Source: Phymatolithon calcareum
Lineage: Eukaryota; Rhodophyta; Florideophyceae; Hapalidiales
Direction of reading: 5' to 3'
Assembly: GCA_977006965.1 (NCBI GenBank)
Contig: OZ345357.1
Coordinates: 992,001 to 1,056,000 of the forward strand
Length of the DNA stretch: 64,000 nt
This document shows, one piece after another, positions 1-11,212 of this stretch (position 1 is its first letter; every line of letters starts with the position of its first letter). The translations under genes and the position numbers were made by a program. The notes beneath the pieces are model-generated. The model had not been told where the DNA came from. It did no database searches and saw nothing but the letters and a program-made list of their open reading frames with translations.

Positions 1-254
1 ATTCAAAAATTTATTGAAGGTTTGATGCAGAAGAATGAAGACGAACAGGTACACCCGGAAATCATAGAGAAGGCGCTAAACAACCTTCGAATGCCAATGC
101 ACGTCGTGCAAGCGGAGGCAAGGATTCTGGAGTTTGCTACAAATTTCTTCTCAAGATTAGAAGAAGCTGTGTAACCGAACTTCAAGCAAAATAATCCGAA
201 GAAAACCATAGCGCTCATGCAGGATAAGGTTTTCCCAACAAATTTGAAGGGGTA

Positions 255-803
255 ATGCAAAGGCACCTCGAATATCAGCAAGGATTGAAGGAGGACCTCA
301 GAGCCTATATCAATTTGTTGTGCAAGGAAGCTGAAATATCCCAAAGGGCAGAAGGTATGCACCCTAAGGGCACAACCTCAACACCGAAGAAGACAGAACC
401 ATCTGGATCCCAAGTGGACACGAAACCAAAGAAATGGATTCCAGTATGTCTTAATCCTCCATGTAAGGCCAAAGGAAAAAGGCACTTTCTATGCGACTGC
501 GAAGATTGCGAGGAAGACGAGAAGAAACGGCTACTGGAGAAACACAAAAAGAAGAAAAAGACCAAGAAAGGCGCGAAGAAATTGTCGAACCGAAACAGCG
601 ACGCGTATCCAACAAATACCACACTCATCAAGGCAAGATTCGGGGGAGTAGAGTCAAGAATGAGATGCGCGGATGCGGGCTCAGATATCAATCTGATGCC
701 TCCGGTCCTTTACGCAACGTTAATGGAAACCGGGGCCCGAATTGAAACAAAGACGTTCCAAAATGAACGCAAATATGGATTGGCAGCAGCAACCAATTCA
801 TAG
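255..803 (+). pseudogene. Gypsy-like gag C-terminus and protease
   Basis: This segment would be the C-terminal nucleocapsid part of gag joined to the retroviral-type protease that processes the polyprotein. A Cys/His cluster of the form C-x4-C-x7-H-x2-C-x-C-x2-C lies near residues 65-85, followed by a very lysine-rich stretch. An aspartic protease active-site-like motif, ADAGSD, follows near residue 138, where DTGA or DSGA is usual. The frame ends at TAG 801-803, but the same frame continues sensibly into the RT segment, so the stop is best read as a nonsense mutation. The start is arbitrary because this is an internal piece of a polyprotein. Confidence 0.65.
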
Positions 804-836
804 AAGGGACCTATCTATATCTCCTGCAATAAGGAG

Positions 837-2045
837 GTGCAGGTTACAACAGAACTCTTCATCCGCCATGCAAAAACGCTCACAATACGAGAATTGGTGT
901 GGCAGGTTGCAAATCAAGAGGTTAACGAGCCTCTACTTGGACGACCAATACTCGAAGCACTTGGACTGGACACAAAAGCCGTCCTGGAAGCAGCATGTGA
1001 TCGATATGAAGGTGTTAAGCAGTATCGTGAAGGATCTATTGCTAGAATCATGTCAGATGGGGCATATCATTCCGACAAGGCCGCTTCTGATTACGATGAC
1101 GGATCTGACAGTGATAAAGACTGGTTAGACTTGGGTATTGATACCAAGAAGGAGATGGACGAAGCTCTGGCCAAACTGGAGACTAAAGCAGGGGAAGAAG
1201 GGCTGTCAAAACCGGGACAGGAGACGTTAAGCGAGATGCTAGAAACGTATCGAGATGTTTTCCGATTACGCCGTGGAAATGAGCCGCATGCTAAGGTCGA
1301 GCCGATGAAAGTCGTATTGAAGCCCGGCACCACACCAGTGATATGCAAGCAGAGGCGATACACAGCCGATCAACGCGATTTCATGTTCAAGTATATGTCC
1401 AAGCTAGAGGAGTATGGGTATATTGCGCCTAACTCAAACGCCACGTGGGCCGCAGCACCACTGTTGGTACCCAAAGCACCACCAGCAAATTATCGAATGA
1501 CGTTCGATTTAACCCCGGCGAATGCAAGGACTGTACCTGTGTCATGGCCAATGCCGAATATTTATGCAGAACTCATGGATGTCGCTGGGAGCAAGTTCTT
1601 TGCTACGATGGACTTTTTCAGCGGGTACTGGCAACTACCCCTGGACAAAGAAGGTCAGAATGCGCACAGTTTTCACACGCCATTTGGGATATTCAAGCCA
1701 TTACGGACATTACAAGGTGCGATGAACAGCGGAGCGAATTTTCAATCCCGAGTCGAACCGTGCTTTGTGAGCCTGCGAGAAATTTTGAAGGCTTGGCTTG
1801 ATGATTTTCTGTTTCACGCAAAAACAGAAGCAAGTCTTTTAAATGCATTGAAAGAATGTCTCAATATTTGCGAAGAGAGACAACTCAAAATCAGCGCGAG
1901 GAAATCTGTGCTATTCACCAAACAAGTACGTTGGTGTGGTCGAATGATTGATGAACATGGGATACAATGTGATCCTCGAAACTCAGTGGCCTCAAGGAGC
2001 TACATATGCCCGAAAACAAACGGATTTATCGCAGACGTAGATTAA
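837..2045 (+). pseudogene. Gypsy-like reverse transcriptase
   Basis: This copies element RNA into DNA. The same frame as the protease resumes after TAG 801-803. RT blocks are visible in order: the entry region with LEEYGYIAPNSNATWAAAP, the FDLTPANA block, the MDFFSGYWQLPLD block and the active-site block LKAWLDDFLFHA, where WLDD replaces the usual YxDD. The thumb region follows (ISARKSVLF). The frame ends at 2045 before RNase H. A 1-nt shift near 1980 could account for the non-RT-like last 20 residues. This is confidently an RT; the clade within gypsy is not resolved. Confidence 0.8.
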
Positions 2046-2380
2046 CACTCAACGTAATATTAGTCTAACGTCGGTTAGTGCCCCCTCTTTTTTGCAGGGT
2101 GTGCAATCGCTCGCCCCCGCCCTATTTAAGCGGCGATTCTGATCGCATCTTAGACAGAGGCATCGCATCACAGAGACATAACCCCTTTTCAAGATAAACT
2201 CCAACCCTTATCTTTTCACTCCCAGTGATTACAGGATAGACCCCACGTAATCGTTCGACACTGCCAAGCTACCGACTCAGTGATGGTTGTGGTGTTTTGG
2301 TGTTGTGACTTTTCGCATTACCACAGGACATTGCATCTGCACTGCACTCCAGACCACGTAGACTGCACATCACTGCTGTA
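2046..2380. other. Spacer without recognisable gene
   Basis: There is no supported coding frame here. It contains a TATA-like TATTTAAG near 2122 after a GC-rich patch and pyrimidine-rich text, which could be LTR or promoter remnant. No second copy exists in the window to prove it. Confidence 0.4.
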
Positions 2381-2740
2381 GCACTAACCAACATGCATTA
2401 GCGGTACTCGACTTGAAGAATGCCGTCCCCTCGGTTCCTCGGGCGAAAATGCTCGACCGCCGGCTTGCACTCCCCGTGGCAGCTAAGATGAAGGTCTTTC
2501 TCTTTCCACCCGCCTCCACGGTTGGTGACATGTCGGGCACAATCTGCTACATCGACAGTGGCATACCTCAGCGCTTTCGACCGACCACTGTGGTGTTCAA
2601 TCTGTTAATGGACACGCTCGCCGCTGAGCTGTCGGGTACTACATGGACGATGTCAGAGCTGAGACCAACCTTTTCTCCGATGACGTCCTCATTATGGCAC
2701 GGGATGGGAGCGGACTCCCATTCCTTTTTTTGCAACTGTT
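2380..2740 (+). pseudogene. LINE reverse transcriptase fragment
   Basis: Conserved RT blocks of non-LTR type can be read across frames. There is an LDLKNAVPSVPR block near 2411, a degenerate GIPQ block followed by VVFNLLMDTLAAELS near 2570-2625, and an FSDDVLIMA block in a shifted frame near 2675-2700, where F-x-DD is the catalytic aspartate pair. The order and spacing match the palm domain, but the GVPQGSPLSP signature is damaged and at least one frameshift lies between blocks. It is oriented opposite to the two larger LINE remnants that follow. Confidence 0.6.
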
Positions 2741-2832
2741 TAGTTGTTTATTTGAAAGCCCTCATTAACACTCCTAAGACTGTACGGGAGCAGCTTTTCG
2801 TAACTTTTTCATTCTAGTATATCGCCCGGTCC

Positions 2833-4480
2833 CTAATACAGGGACTCGTCGATTTCGATATTGTCAATTATGGTGACGCTGTAGAGTAGTATGGAGTCTA
2901 ATGCCTTTTCCGTTCTTATCATTTCTCCAGAGTCCAGTTCATACTTAGTTAGGTTCATACGTTTGGTCTCCATGTGGCGCTCTGCTGCCGTTCCGAATGT
3001 ATTCGATATTAGCGTCGTGCTCACTTGAAGGAACCTTCCGCTTGCGTATTTTATGGCCTGCTGTCGATGTCTCACCTTGGTAAACCTGCGGATGGCCGGG
3101 TTCTCATCCGGTTTGTCGTACGGTATTTTCCTCTTTCTTCTTCCTTCGAGCCTCGTGCCTTCTTTTGGGAACAGTAATCGTCGGAGTTGGCCTGGAGATT
3201 TCCCTTCCTGCATACGTTTGAAGGGGGCCGCTAACTGTTTTTGATGCACCATTGCGGCAATATCGCGACTTGCCCACTGTAGTTCGCTCTTCCCTTGGCT
3301 TGGATAGGATAGTCGACTTCCTTGCATTTCCTCGTAGCAGCATCCTCAGCGCTAATATTTCTCTCCTGTGTTCTGGTGGTTGGATCCTGCACAAAAGCCG
3401 GAGCCGCTCGATACTTCCACCTGCCGTACCACCGAATACTTGCAGGAAGAAGGTTCTTTCTACTTCTATGATAGCTTCTTACACTTCTGAAGTCCACGGT
3501 GTGAGATGGATAGCGTATTCTCACCTTGGTTGGATCAACGACTTGTAGATACGTATGGCTTTCAGGATGTTTATCCCCCGAATGAATACCCCAAGTGGTT
3601 ACAGTTGGTGTACCGCTGCTTTTGCGTTTTATATACGCCTGATTGTGCTTGTGACCGTAATTCCGGTTGGTCCTAGAGATATCCCGCGGTATGAAACTTC
3701 AGGTACCTGCGAAAGGGTCTGGTGCGCTAGACGGAGTGTTTGGTTCTTTGTCTCGATCGACTCCAGCACCTCGCTCTTAACTTTTTTGGTGTTCCACGTC
3801 ATTCCTCTCTCTTCGGCAAATTTCGTTGAAATATCGAGCAGGTGCTGCAGCGCGTGCGGGGTTTTCGCCAGCAAGATCACATCGTCTGCAAATAGAACTG
3901 CAAATACGTCTGCTACCTCGCTTGGAACAGCGCTTATGCGCTCCGCGAACTCGTCCATAAATATGTTATACAGACTTGAGCTGAGCGGTGGCCCTTGGGG
4001 GACGCCTCTGTCCACTATGAGCCAGTTCTTGTTGCTTTCTCTCACCGTGAAAGATCCAGGAGGGCAATAGGAATGCTTCACATATGTCGCTGATGGCCTC
4101 AGGTAAGACCAGTCTCATCTGTTCCTGGAGCAGTTTCCTAGCTACAGTGTCATATGCGGATTTGAGGTCGAGGACTGCGATGCACCTATGCCCTTTCCGC
4201 TGAAGCTCCGTTGCTCGAAGTATGGCTCTTTCCATACTCTTGCCTTTCTGGAATCCGAGTTTCAAAGTCGATGCAGACCCTTTCAGAAGTCGCCAGCACT
4301 GAGTAGTTGGGTATGACCAACAGAGCGACAGACTTTACTGTCTCCCTCCCACGACAGCACACCGACAAAGGCTGGCAGTGCCTTCGCGAGCTCCAGAGCG
4401 TAGGTAGCGCTAGAATTGACGCTTGCATATGGGACACGTAGAGGGTGGCATTGGTATTCTACGCCTTGCAATAATCGTTC
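2833..4480 (-). pseudogene. LINE RT remnant (LINE-1 of window)
   Basis: On the minus strand this holds a non-LTR RT broken into several frames. From the upstream end these are a segment with LPAFVGVLSWEG (about 4380-4330), the block LGFQKGKSMERAILRA with VLDLKSAYDTV (about 4265-4150), then VDRGVPQGPPLSSSLYNIF and the catalytic FADDVILLAK (about 4020-3880). A basic C-terminal region reads on to about 2833. The endonuclease domain is missing (5' truncation), which is typical of LINE insertion. It is related to, but clearly different from, the LINE at 5978-8595: both share the order AYD, GVPQG, FADD and the KSEVL block. Confidence 0.8.
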
Positions 4481-5640
4481 TTCCTTTTCAAATCTCTTGG
4501 ATGCATTGAATTGGCTCGACTCTACAGTATTTGCTTCTGTTCGGTTATGGCGGGCAAAGGCATCGATACTGCAGTAGCGTTGAAGAACTAGAGCGAAGAA
4601 GCGGACATAAGCAGGCCCTGTCTCTACATGATAAGAAGAAGTACGCGTCGCGGACTACTTCCAATTCGATTGCCTTGCGAGCCTGCTTCAGGGCTGAATC
4701 GGGTGTGTCAGGGTCCGAGGAGGGAGTCAAGAGTGCCTGAGGGTTCTCTTGTCAGTGTTTCCTGTGCGAATTTGCAAAAGTTATGTTGCTAATGAAGAGT
4801 TGTGAAAACGTTATGGGGATATTTGATGATTTTATTTTTGAGAGCTCCCAAAGCCTCACCTTGGAGTAACGGGGCAGCTCTTGCATAATCTCTACTCTAT
4901 AGTCATCTGGCTGCTCAAAACGTTCTTGATTCGTAATTCTTTCCCAACAAGAGCTCCTGTGAGTCTCTTGCACTCAAACTCAATTTCTGTACTCATCTTC
5001 GATGACGCTAGAGTACGTTGTAAGGCGACTAGTTCGACCACCGCGGTAATCCCACAGTAAGCACCCAACACTGATTTCCTCCAAAGGGGTGCTCTGTTGA
5101 ATGTCAACCTTAGGCACCTTAAACGTGTTGTTCTTTCTCCTATGTAAAGGATCCCTTTCTTTCTTTCTTTTATTGCGGGATTTATCAGAGCTGGTAAACA
5201 ACTCCACATCCTTACGGCTCCAGTAGACTTAAAAGATACGAGTGGTACTTGATGTCACAACAGCTGCCCAAGCTGCACAATGTGCAGACCTTGGGGAAGC
5301 TTAACATCTATATCGCTACATAGCCAATCTTCAGTCGCCGTCCTTCAAAGGGATGCCCCGGGTTGGAAACCATTTAGGACGCTCACGGTAGCTAGTCATC
5401 TCGCTGCCTTCTTTCATCTTCTTCTGCCTTCTCTCCCAGCTTCCTTGAGCGTTGCGGCACACCACTCAGGGCGGAATCCATGTACTACCATACTACCAGA
5501 AGGTGATAGTCTTCTCCCATGGGGAGGCCGGATCACAGCTCTTGCAAGTTCAAAAAAACACTGCACTGTAGCGGGGAAAAATTCCTGACTGAGCTCTTGG
5601 TTCCTATCTGTGACGCACAGGTGAACGGGCCGGACCGGTA
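4481..5640. other. Region without convincing gene
   Basis: Short frames on both strands lack recognisable motifs. The only notable item is a short dispersed repeat (see 4796-4866). A polypyrimidine run (TTTC repeats) lies at about 5155-5170. Confidence 0.4.
4796..4866 (+). repeat. Dispersed repeat, copy 1
   Basis: About 65 bases match 44721-44803, including an uninterrupted block GCTCCCAAAGCCTCACCTTG and the flanking GGGGATATTTGA. Identity is about 85 percent over the core by eye. The nature is unknown; it may be the end of a LINE or another repeat. Confidence 0.6.
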
Positions 5641-5848
5641 TGATAGCCGGCCTGTATCAAATCCGCTTAAATTCGCAAGACTTTCTCGAAATCTTGCAAC
5701 GGCGGGCTTGGGTCTGGCATTTCAAGTGTGGCAAGTTCTCGATTCGCCAAGTCCCTGGAGTGCGCGTTCACGATCGCGTTCGCCATTTCCGGCGGGATTA
5801 CCGTCGGAAGGAGCGCTTTGTGCAGCTTTATCGCTGCGGCCACTTGCG

Positions 5849-5876
5849 CCGGCGCGGGCGCCCGCGCCCGCGCCGG
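5849..5876. repeat. GC hairpin, 12-bp stem (copy 1)
   Basis: There is a perfect inverted repeat with arms CCGGCGCGGGCG and its complement and a 4-nt loop. The identical 12-bp stem occurs at 41166-41192 with a 3-nt loop. Both copies are followed by similar text (TTTGTGG then CGGTC). Confidence 0.8.
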
Positions 5877-5977
5877 AAACTTGTCTTTTTTCGTTTGTGG
5901 TCCGTTCGGTCCGGTCAAACCCTTCTCTCCCTCTCGCTCCAAAAGGATCCCTGGTAGCTTGCCTTCAATAGGAATCT

Positions 5978-8595
5978 TCACTGATCTGCCTTCTTCTTCC
6001 TTTTCCCATACCTTAATTTCTTCTTCGTGACAGATCCCTCCTGGGCTTTCTGAAGGGCTTGTCGCAAGTCTTCATACATCTTGAGATATTCAATATCCTT
6101 CATTGCTTCCTTTACGTCCTCAACTCTTCCAAAGTACTCTTCTGTTTCTTCAAGGCGCTTTTTGTGCCTTACCAGGCTTAATGCAAACCTTTCTGCTTGA
6201 TGACGTCTCCTCATCTTTGGTGGTCCCAGTCGGCGCAGAACTCGCATTCGGTCCCGGCGGTGTTCGGAATACTTTCCGAAAACATTCTTGTAGAACAAGC
6301 CCTCTGCCGACTCGATTGCCGAGAGCAATCGATTTGTCATAGGAGTAACGTGTAACGCATACTCCCATTTCGGGATAATTAGCGACTTAAAGATCCTGAT
6401 GCATGTCTCCGGTTTGAATCCTCGAACATTCACTCCAAGCTCCCGAAGCTTATGTATGCATCCTGCAGCATTTCGATCTCTTGCTATGGCCGTGTCATCC
6501 GTAACACCCTTGTTACTCATGCTTACCCCAAGATACGAGATTCTCCAGGCTTGATATAGTTCTCGTCCCGCCAAGTAAAACGTGTGCTTCTGAAGTCCTT
6601 TGTACTTAAGAACTTCGCTTTTTCCTGGTTTTGTGTTCCATTTCTTGCCATTTTCGCTTGCCCAACTGGTCGCTATATCAAGAAGCTTCTGCATTCCTCG
6701 TCATCTCTTCGCTTGAAGCTGAACATCATCAGCGAACAATTGCACAGGGCTTTCTGAAACGTTCCTGTCTGTCTTGGAGACGGCTTCTGCGAATGTGTCC
6801 ATGAATATATTGTATAGGCATGGACTAAGCGGGGAACCTTGAGGTACTCCTCGGTCGATGATACACCACGTTTCTGTCTCGTCTCCAGCTGATGTGACCC
6901 ACGACGGTTTTAACAGGTACACAACCATCCTTGCTATCTCTGCAGGAAGTTTCTCCGTCGGCCTCTTCATGAGGATATCCCTGGGCACACTATCGTATGC
7001 CGCGGATAGGTCAAGAACTGCCATGAACGGATGGCCCTTTTTCATTGAACTTTTTGCCCGGAGTATAGCGAGATATGTGCTTCTGTCTTTCCGAAAACCC
7101 AGCTGAACCTTATTGAAGCGATAGTTCTCGCGTATGTATGCATCTAGAGCTGAGTCGATGATTTTCCTGGCTTGACTTAAAAGAGATATGGGCATGTAGT
7201 TTGCCGCTTCATGAGCTGGGCCTTTCTTGTATAAGGGAATCAGAGTTGCTTGGCGCCATGGCCGAGGAAGACATTTGAGTCTCCCGCATGTTTCCCATAA
7301 TGCTAGCATTATTTCGAGCCCCGCTTCTTTGTTCGCGTGCAACATTTCGACCGCAATTCCATCTGGACCTACCGCCTTCCCCTTCGGTGCTCTGTTGAAT
7401 GCTCTTGCGATGTGCCGCTTCATTTCCCTATTGAGTGCAAACGTACGCAACGGCAGATTCCAGTCTTCTTCCGCCTTACAAACGCTTGAGATGTATGCTG
7501 AGAATTTGCTTGGGTGCACAGGAGCCCCGAGAGCTTTGTTTGTTCCTTTCCTCCGGGCTTTTGATTTCATGATCTTGCTTGTGGTGTTCGCCGCCTCGCT
7601 CGGCCCCATTTTCTCAACCTCCTGAAGATATCTTTCAAATTGGTCGCATTTGGCTTTTCTCACCTTCTTCTTTACCAGCATTTTCACCTCTCGGAGGGCT
7701 TCTTTGTCACTTTCGAGGCCTGTTCTCCTGTAAATCTTATATTGCCGGGTTCGTTTCTTTGCCAGATTGTCGAGCTCCTTGTTCCAAGAACTTTTAAATC
7801 TCGGGGGTCTCGGCTTAGACGATGTCCACGGCTCCTTCAGCTTTTTCAGAAAAAGTTCATACCAGTTGTTCAACTCCCGTTTGTCACTACAGGTAGGCAG
7901 CTGCTCTATCATGCCCGGTACCAATGTCGACATTTCTTCTCTGGCCTTGGTTGTTCTTGTCAGGCTTCGCCTGGCAGTTTTTGAGATAACCTTCTTTCTT
8001 CGCTGGGTTATAATCCTGTAGTTCCGTACCCTCATTGCTACAGGAATGTGTTCTGTGACACCCTCCCACATGCCGTTTAACAGTTCGGGTACCTCTCCTT
8101 CTAAGGACTTCGTCATGAAGATATCGATGTTGCTCTTGCCATGGTTGGATACAAATGTTGGTCTTGTTGTCGTCCTTATTCTCCAGTTGAATTTTGCGGC
8201 CCACGAAACAATCTTGTTCCCTCTCCAGTTTCCTGTGCTGTCCCAGTGCCTATGTCTCGCGTTAAGGTCACCCATGATTATCGCCTTCCCCCTGCAATGA
8301 CGGTGGATGAATTCCAAGCACTTGTCGTACTCCTCTCGACTCGCAAGAGGAGATATGTATGCAACCGGCACTGCAATGTCAATCACATTTGCAACCACGA
8401 CCTGGAATGCTTTTGTAGCCATCTTACCCAGCACTTTGGTTGGAGTACCGGCCTTAGTAATTAAAGCTACACCTCCTCGTGGTCGTTCTCGAGGGCCCTG
8501 CGGACGGGTAGAACAAGAAAACGTTATGTATTTACACGGTTGAGCATGGGAGGAGATGCATTCGAAACAGTTTATTTTACAGCATTCGAAAAGTT
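5978..8595 (-). pseudogene. LINE endonuclease-RT (nearly complete, 5'-truncated)
   Basis: One minus-strand frame runs from about 8595 to 5978, broken only by TGA at 6701-6703. It encodes a non-LTR retrotransposon protein that nicks target DNA and reverse transcribes. In order there is an AP-type endonuclease (RPRGGVALI, the catalytic GDLNARHRHWD, SNIDIFM and the final histidine block TEHIPVAMRVR) and a linker with basic helices. The RT follows with LGFRKDRSTYLAI, LDLSAAYDSVPRDIL, GVPQGSPLSPCLYNIFMD and the catalytic LFADDVQL. The C-terminal domain past the TGA includes SYLGVSMSNKG, an alpha-helical region and a lysine-rich tail. The endonuclease N-terminus is missing and the copy abuts the GH18-like pseudogene, as expected for a 5'-truncated insertion. 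CGA to TGA would explain the stop. Confidence 0.88.
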
Positions 8596-8626
8596 ACTAT
8601 AGTGTATACGGGATGCCCCGACTAGG

Positions 8627-9285
8627 TTTTTTTGCGCACCATTGAATATAACCGAATGACGTTTCTCCATGGCGCCATAGATACGCTTGTGCATATTTAC
8701 ACACCCTACCGTGTAGCAAGGAGGGCACGACCTTCGCCCTGCTGCTGCGGTACCCACGACCAAGGAACTCTCAGAATTGCAACAGAAATGGGATACTGTT
8801 GTTGGCAAGTCTTCCTTGTGGTACTTTCGTAGAGCATAGGGGATATGTAGTTAATGTTGCGGCTTGCCAGGAAAGATCTCATCAGCGCATTTCTGTCAGC
8901 AATTCCCTATGGGGCAGAGTGACTGATGGCAACAAACATCTTGAAACCATTTCTCCGCGCAAGCCGAAATGATCCTTCAAAATGGCGTGAAAGCCCGGAA
9001 TCCCTCTCCTCCACGTTATACACTATTCTTTGATAATGCCGAAACTGGCCACTCCAAATGGCCCTGTTTATGTCATGCAGGGAGCCTCTTGACCATTTCC
9101 CATTCCATTTCAGCCTCCGATACTTATGTAACGTGTGCCTTGAAGTCGACGCAGAACAGGCACACTTAGGCGCATTGCACTTCGTACGTTATTTTCACCG
9201 CCGATTCCGATATTCATTCCTCTTTTGGCGGCGGAACGTGTACGTTCTATTTTTTCCCAGTGATGGCGCACTTGTCCTCTAATCA
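8627..9285 (-). pseudogene. Pseudogene of the secreted GH18-like protein
   Basis: On the minus strand this is a clear homologue of the intact gene at 27944-28666, starting at the codons for the mature N-terminus (AQVRGHWEK) and running to the C-terminal GYIQWCA equivalent at 8632. Small deletions (for example inside the codons for IGIAFSGENN) and an early stop after the HWEK equivalent destroy the frame. The signal-peptide codons are not present. Downstream it is adjacent to the LINE insertion at 8595, with the same orientation. It could be a decayed tandem or dispersed duplicate of a small gene family. Confidence 0.85.
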
Positions 9286-9950
9286 GGCCTAGAACGATTT
9301 AATTTGCAATTCCAATGAATTGCAATTTGATTATAATTGGAGCCTATTCACCAACTGCCATTCTGATTGCAGATATTAAAAGCGATTGCAATAGAAATTG
9401 TTATTTGGTAACGAATTTGCTTTACTGACTCGAAAGCACTGTCAAGTCATACTGCAGGATTTGTAATCTTAATCATACCTTCATATGCTGATATCAGCAT
9501 ATGAAAGTATGATTACAACTAACTGTAAGAATGTGCCATGTCTGGCCATTGCCGCTCGTATCGGTCATACACGCTTCCACTCGCATCCGCCACAACTTCA
9601 CTCCGATTTATATACTGCTCTCATCTCCACGTCTCACTTCTCTCAAGAAGAAGACCACAGCTCGACATCTTCACTCCACACACACCCCGACATCGTCAAT
9701 ATCAACCATTCTAGCTACACGAGCAGCTTCCTGAGTCTAGAACAACATTACATGGGACCTGCAGGAGAACAACTTCACATGCAGGGTACCCGCTCTGGAC
9801 TTCTTGTCCATATGCGCGCACGAGACCCACAACCCCTTAAGATGGAACGCTCTGAGCTCTTCCACAGTTCAGGCATTACATTCTTACATAGTCTAAGAAT
9901 GATGAGGAAATCTTACTGTATGTTATACATGCAATTCCAATTTGAATTGC
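9286..9950. other. Non-coding, AT-rich, with long palindrome
   Basis: There is no supported gene. It contains GCAATT-rich imperfect inverted repeats near 9301-9330 and the palindrome at 9470-9515. Confidence 0.5.
9470..9515. repeat. 46-bp near-perfect palindrome
   Basis: The arms meet without a loop at 9492/9493 (centre GATATC). One mismatch was seen along 23 paired positions; the core reads TTCATATGCTGAT and its complement. Confidence 0.9.
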
Positions 9951-10345
9951 CTCTGTGGGTCCTGGATTTGACAACCGAAAACAATTCTCGCAAAGCGGCA
10001 GCAGTCATACAGCGTTCGAACCCAGAATTCATCTCTTGGCACAACAAACCTGGCCATCCGTGCGCAGAAAGGTACATGATGCTCGCCGAACGTTTGCCTA
10101 GTGTTCTGCGTTTTCATTATCCACAATGAATAACTTGGAATGTATCCCATGAAGGACTGCATAGTCGAATGCGATCGCCAGTGTACCAATCTCGCATGTA
10201 CGCGACACATCTAAATCAGGAGATATATCTTGCCATCTCAGGGCCCTTCATCCCTACGCTGACCAATGAGACATTCACTGTTCACTTCATCGACGCTTTC
10301 ACAGCCAAGTCCGACATTACGCTGCATAAAGAAAATAGTGATGGA
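9950..10345 (+). pseudogene. Copia-type integrase N-terminal fragment (element D)
   Basis: A pre-integrase zinc-binding region is recognisable by SWHNKPGHPC (the copia W-H-x3-G-H signature). It is followed in other frames by a cysteine cluster near 10150-10200 and then by the start of the integrase core, LAISGPFIPTLTNETFTVHF with IDAFTAK, where copia elements have DxxGP...FIDDxT. At least two frame changes are present. It is on the opposite strand to copia A and stops at about 10340, exactly where the antisense ORF of copia A begins, so one of the two is truncated here. Confidence 0.65.
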
Positions 10346-11212
10346 CAAGCCGGTAGTGCCGCGAGCTGGGCGCTCCACCGGATCAAACCCTCCGATGGCC
10401 AGGTCGAGGGGGAGAGTGAAGGTCGGTATTACGCGTCCGCGGACAAAAGGGGCCAAAGTGGTATTCGATTCTTCTCCAGACAATGGAAATGGAGAAGATC
10501 GCCGGCGTTCCTCCCGGAATTGGAGGAAAAGTGGCCCGCGGACACCACTTCTCAGACGGAGGGGTGGTGGTCCTGGGATCTGACCCGATGGACCTCTGTT
10601 TGGACGCCATGGACCGCTGGTGTGTAGCCCACAAAGGACGATCATTGAGACTAGATCGGCCAAGAAGTCGGGGGGTGAGTAGAAATGCAAAGTCGTATTA
10701 TTGTGTGGGATACCCGGTGCTCTACCGAACCGAGGGAGAAACGACATGCGTACTGGCAGCAGTTCTGAATGGGATAAGTACTGTTGGAAGAAAGGAAGAT
10801 GCCGATGACGTGATGCGGCGTGATGCATGGTAGGGTGCCGGAGCCGCATGTGCGTGATCTAGCAGACCTTTCCAAATGGTTTTCCAACGCAGTGGGAAGG
10901 TACTCGCTGGTTCAGGTGCCCGGAATTGTGGATCCAAGTCCGAACTGGCTCATGCAGCAAAAAAGCGGCATATTCATCATATCTCTGCGTGGTACAAGAT
11001 TTGAGAACCACATGGTAGTTGTGGACGCCAACAGGAAGCTTATCTTCGACGGAATGGAGCGCTGTGCGTTGGAGCTTTGTCCTCAGGCTTTAGCGGCATG
11101 TCTGGGAGATGGCGTCAGATTTGATTACATCGAAGCATTGCGGATGACTCCGATTGTAACAGGCCGTCGGAACAGTCCACGAAATCAGAAGAAGAGGAAG
11201 AGAGATGAGTGA
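10339..11212 (+). pseudogene. Antisense accessory gene of copia A (papain-like peptidase)
   Basis: This lies just beyond the pol end of copia A but on the opposite strand. Three frames are needed: a basic arginine-rich N-terminus from the ATG at 10339, a middle segment at about 10483-10833, and a C-terminal segment at 10820-11212. The last two align with the antisense ORF of copia C (35947-36975). Shared features are LDAMDRWCVAH versus LNSVDYWCFRH, NAKSYY versus SARHYY, a catalytic-type cysteine in TTCVLAAVLN versus IPCTLGALAN, and a His block in NHMVVVDANR versus DHLICVDADR followed by Asp (FDGME) or Asn (YNSME). This is the Cys-His-Asp/Asn order of papain-like or C39-like peptidases. The function is inferred from motifs only. 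The 1-nt overlap of frames near 10820 looks like a frameshift. Confidence 0.6.

Larger units (their letters stand above)
1..2045 (+). mobile_element. Truncated Ty3/gypsy-like retrotransposon (gag-PR-RT)
   Basis: The left edge of the window opens inside gag (positions 1-174 read as a helical gag-like segment ending in TAA). It is followed by a cysteine-rich and aspartic protease segment and then a reverse transcriptase. RNase H, integrase and both LTRs are absent: coding similarity stops at 2045 and is followed by unrelated DNA. Several stops and frame changes (172, about 250, 801) show it is a dead copy. Family assignment rests on the order PR then RT and the gypsy-like RT blocks. It is not similar to the chromovirus at 53141 beyond family level. 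Confidence 0.8.

Noticed and set aside
10238-10849. 203-codon minus-strand frame opposite the copia A antisense gene
   Set aside because: It is a shadow of the plus-strand frames that align with copia C; its own residues have no counterpart in copia C.
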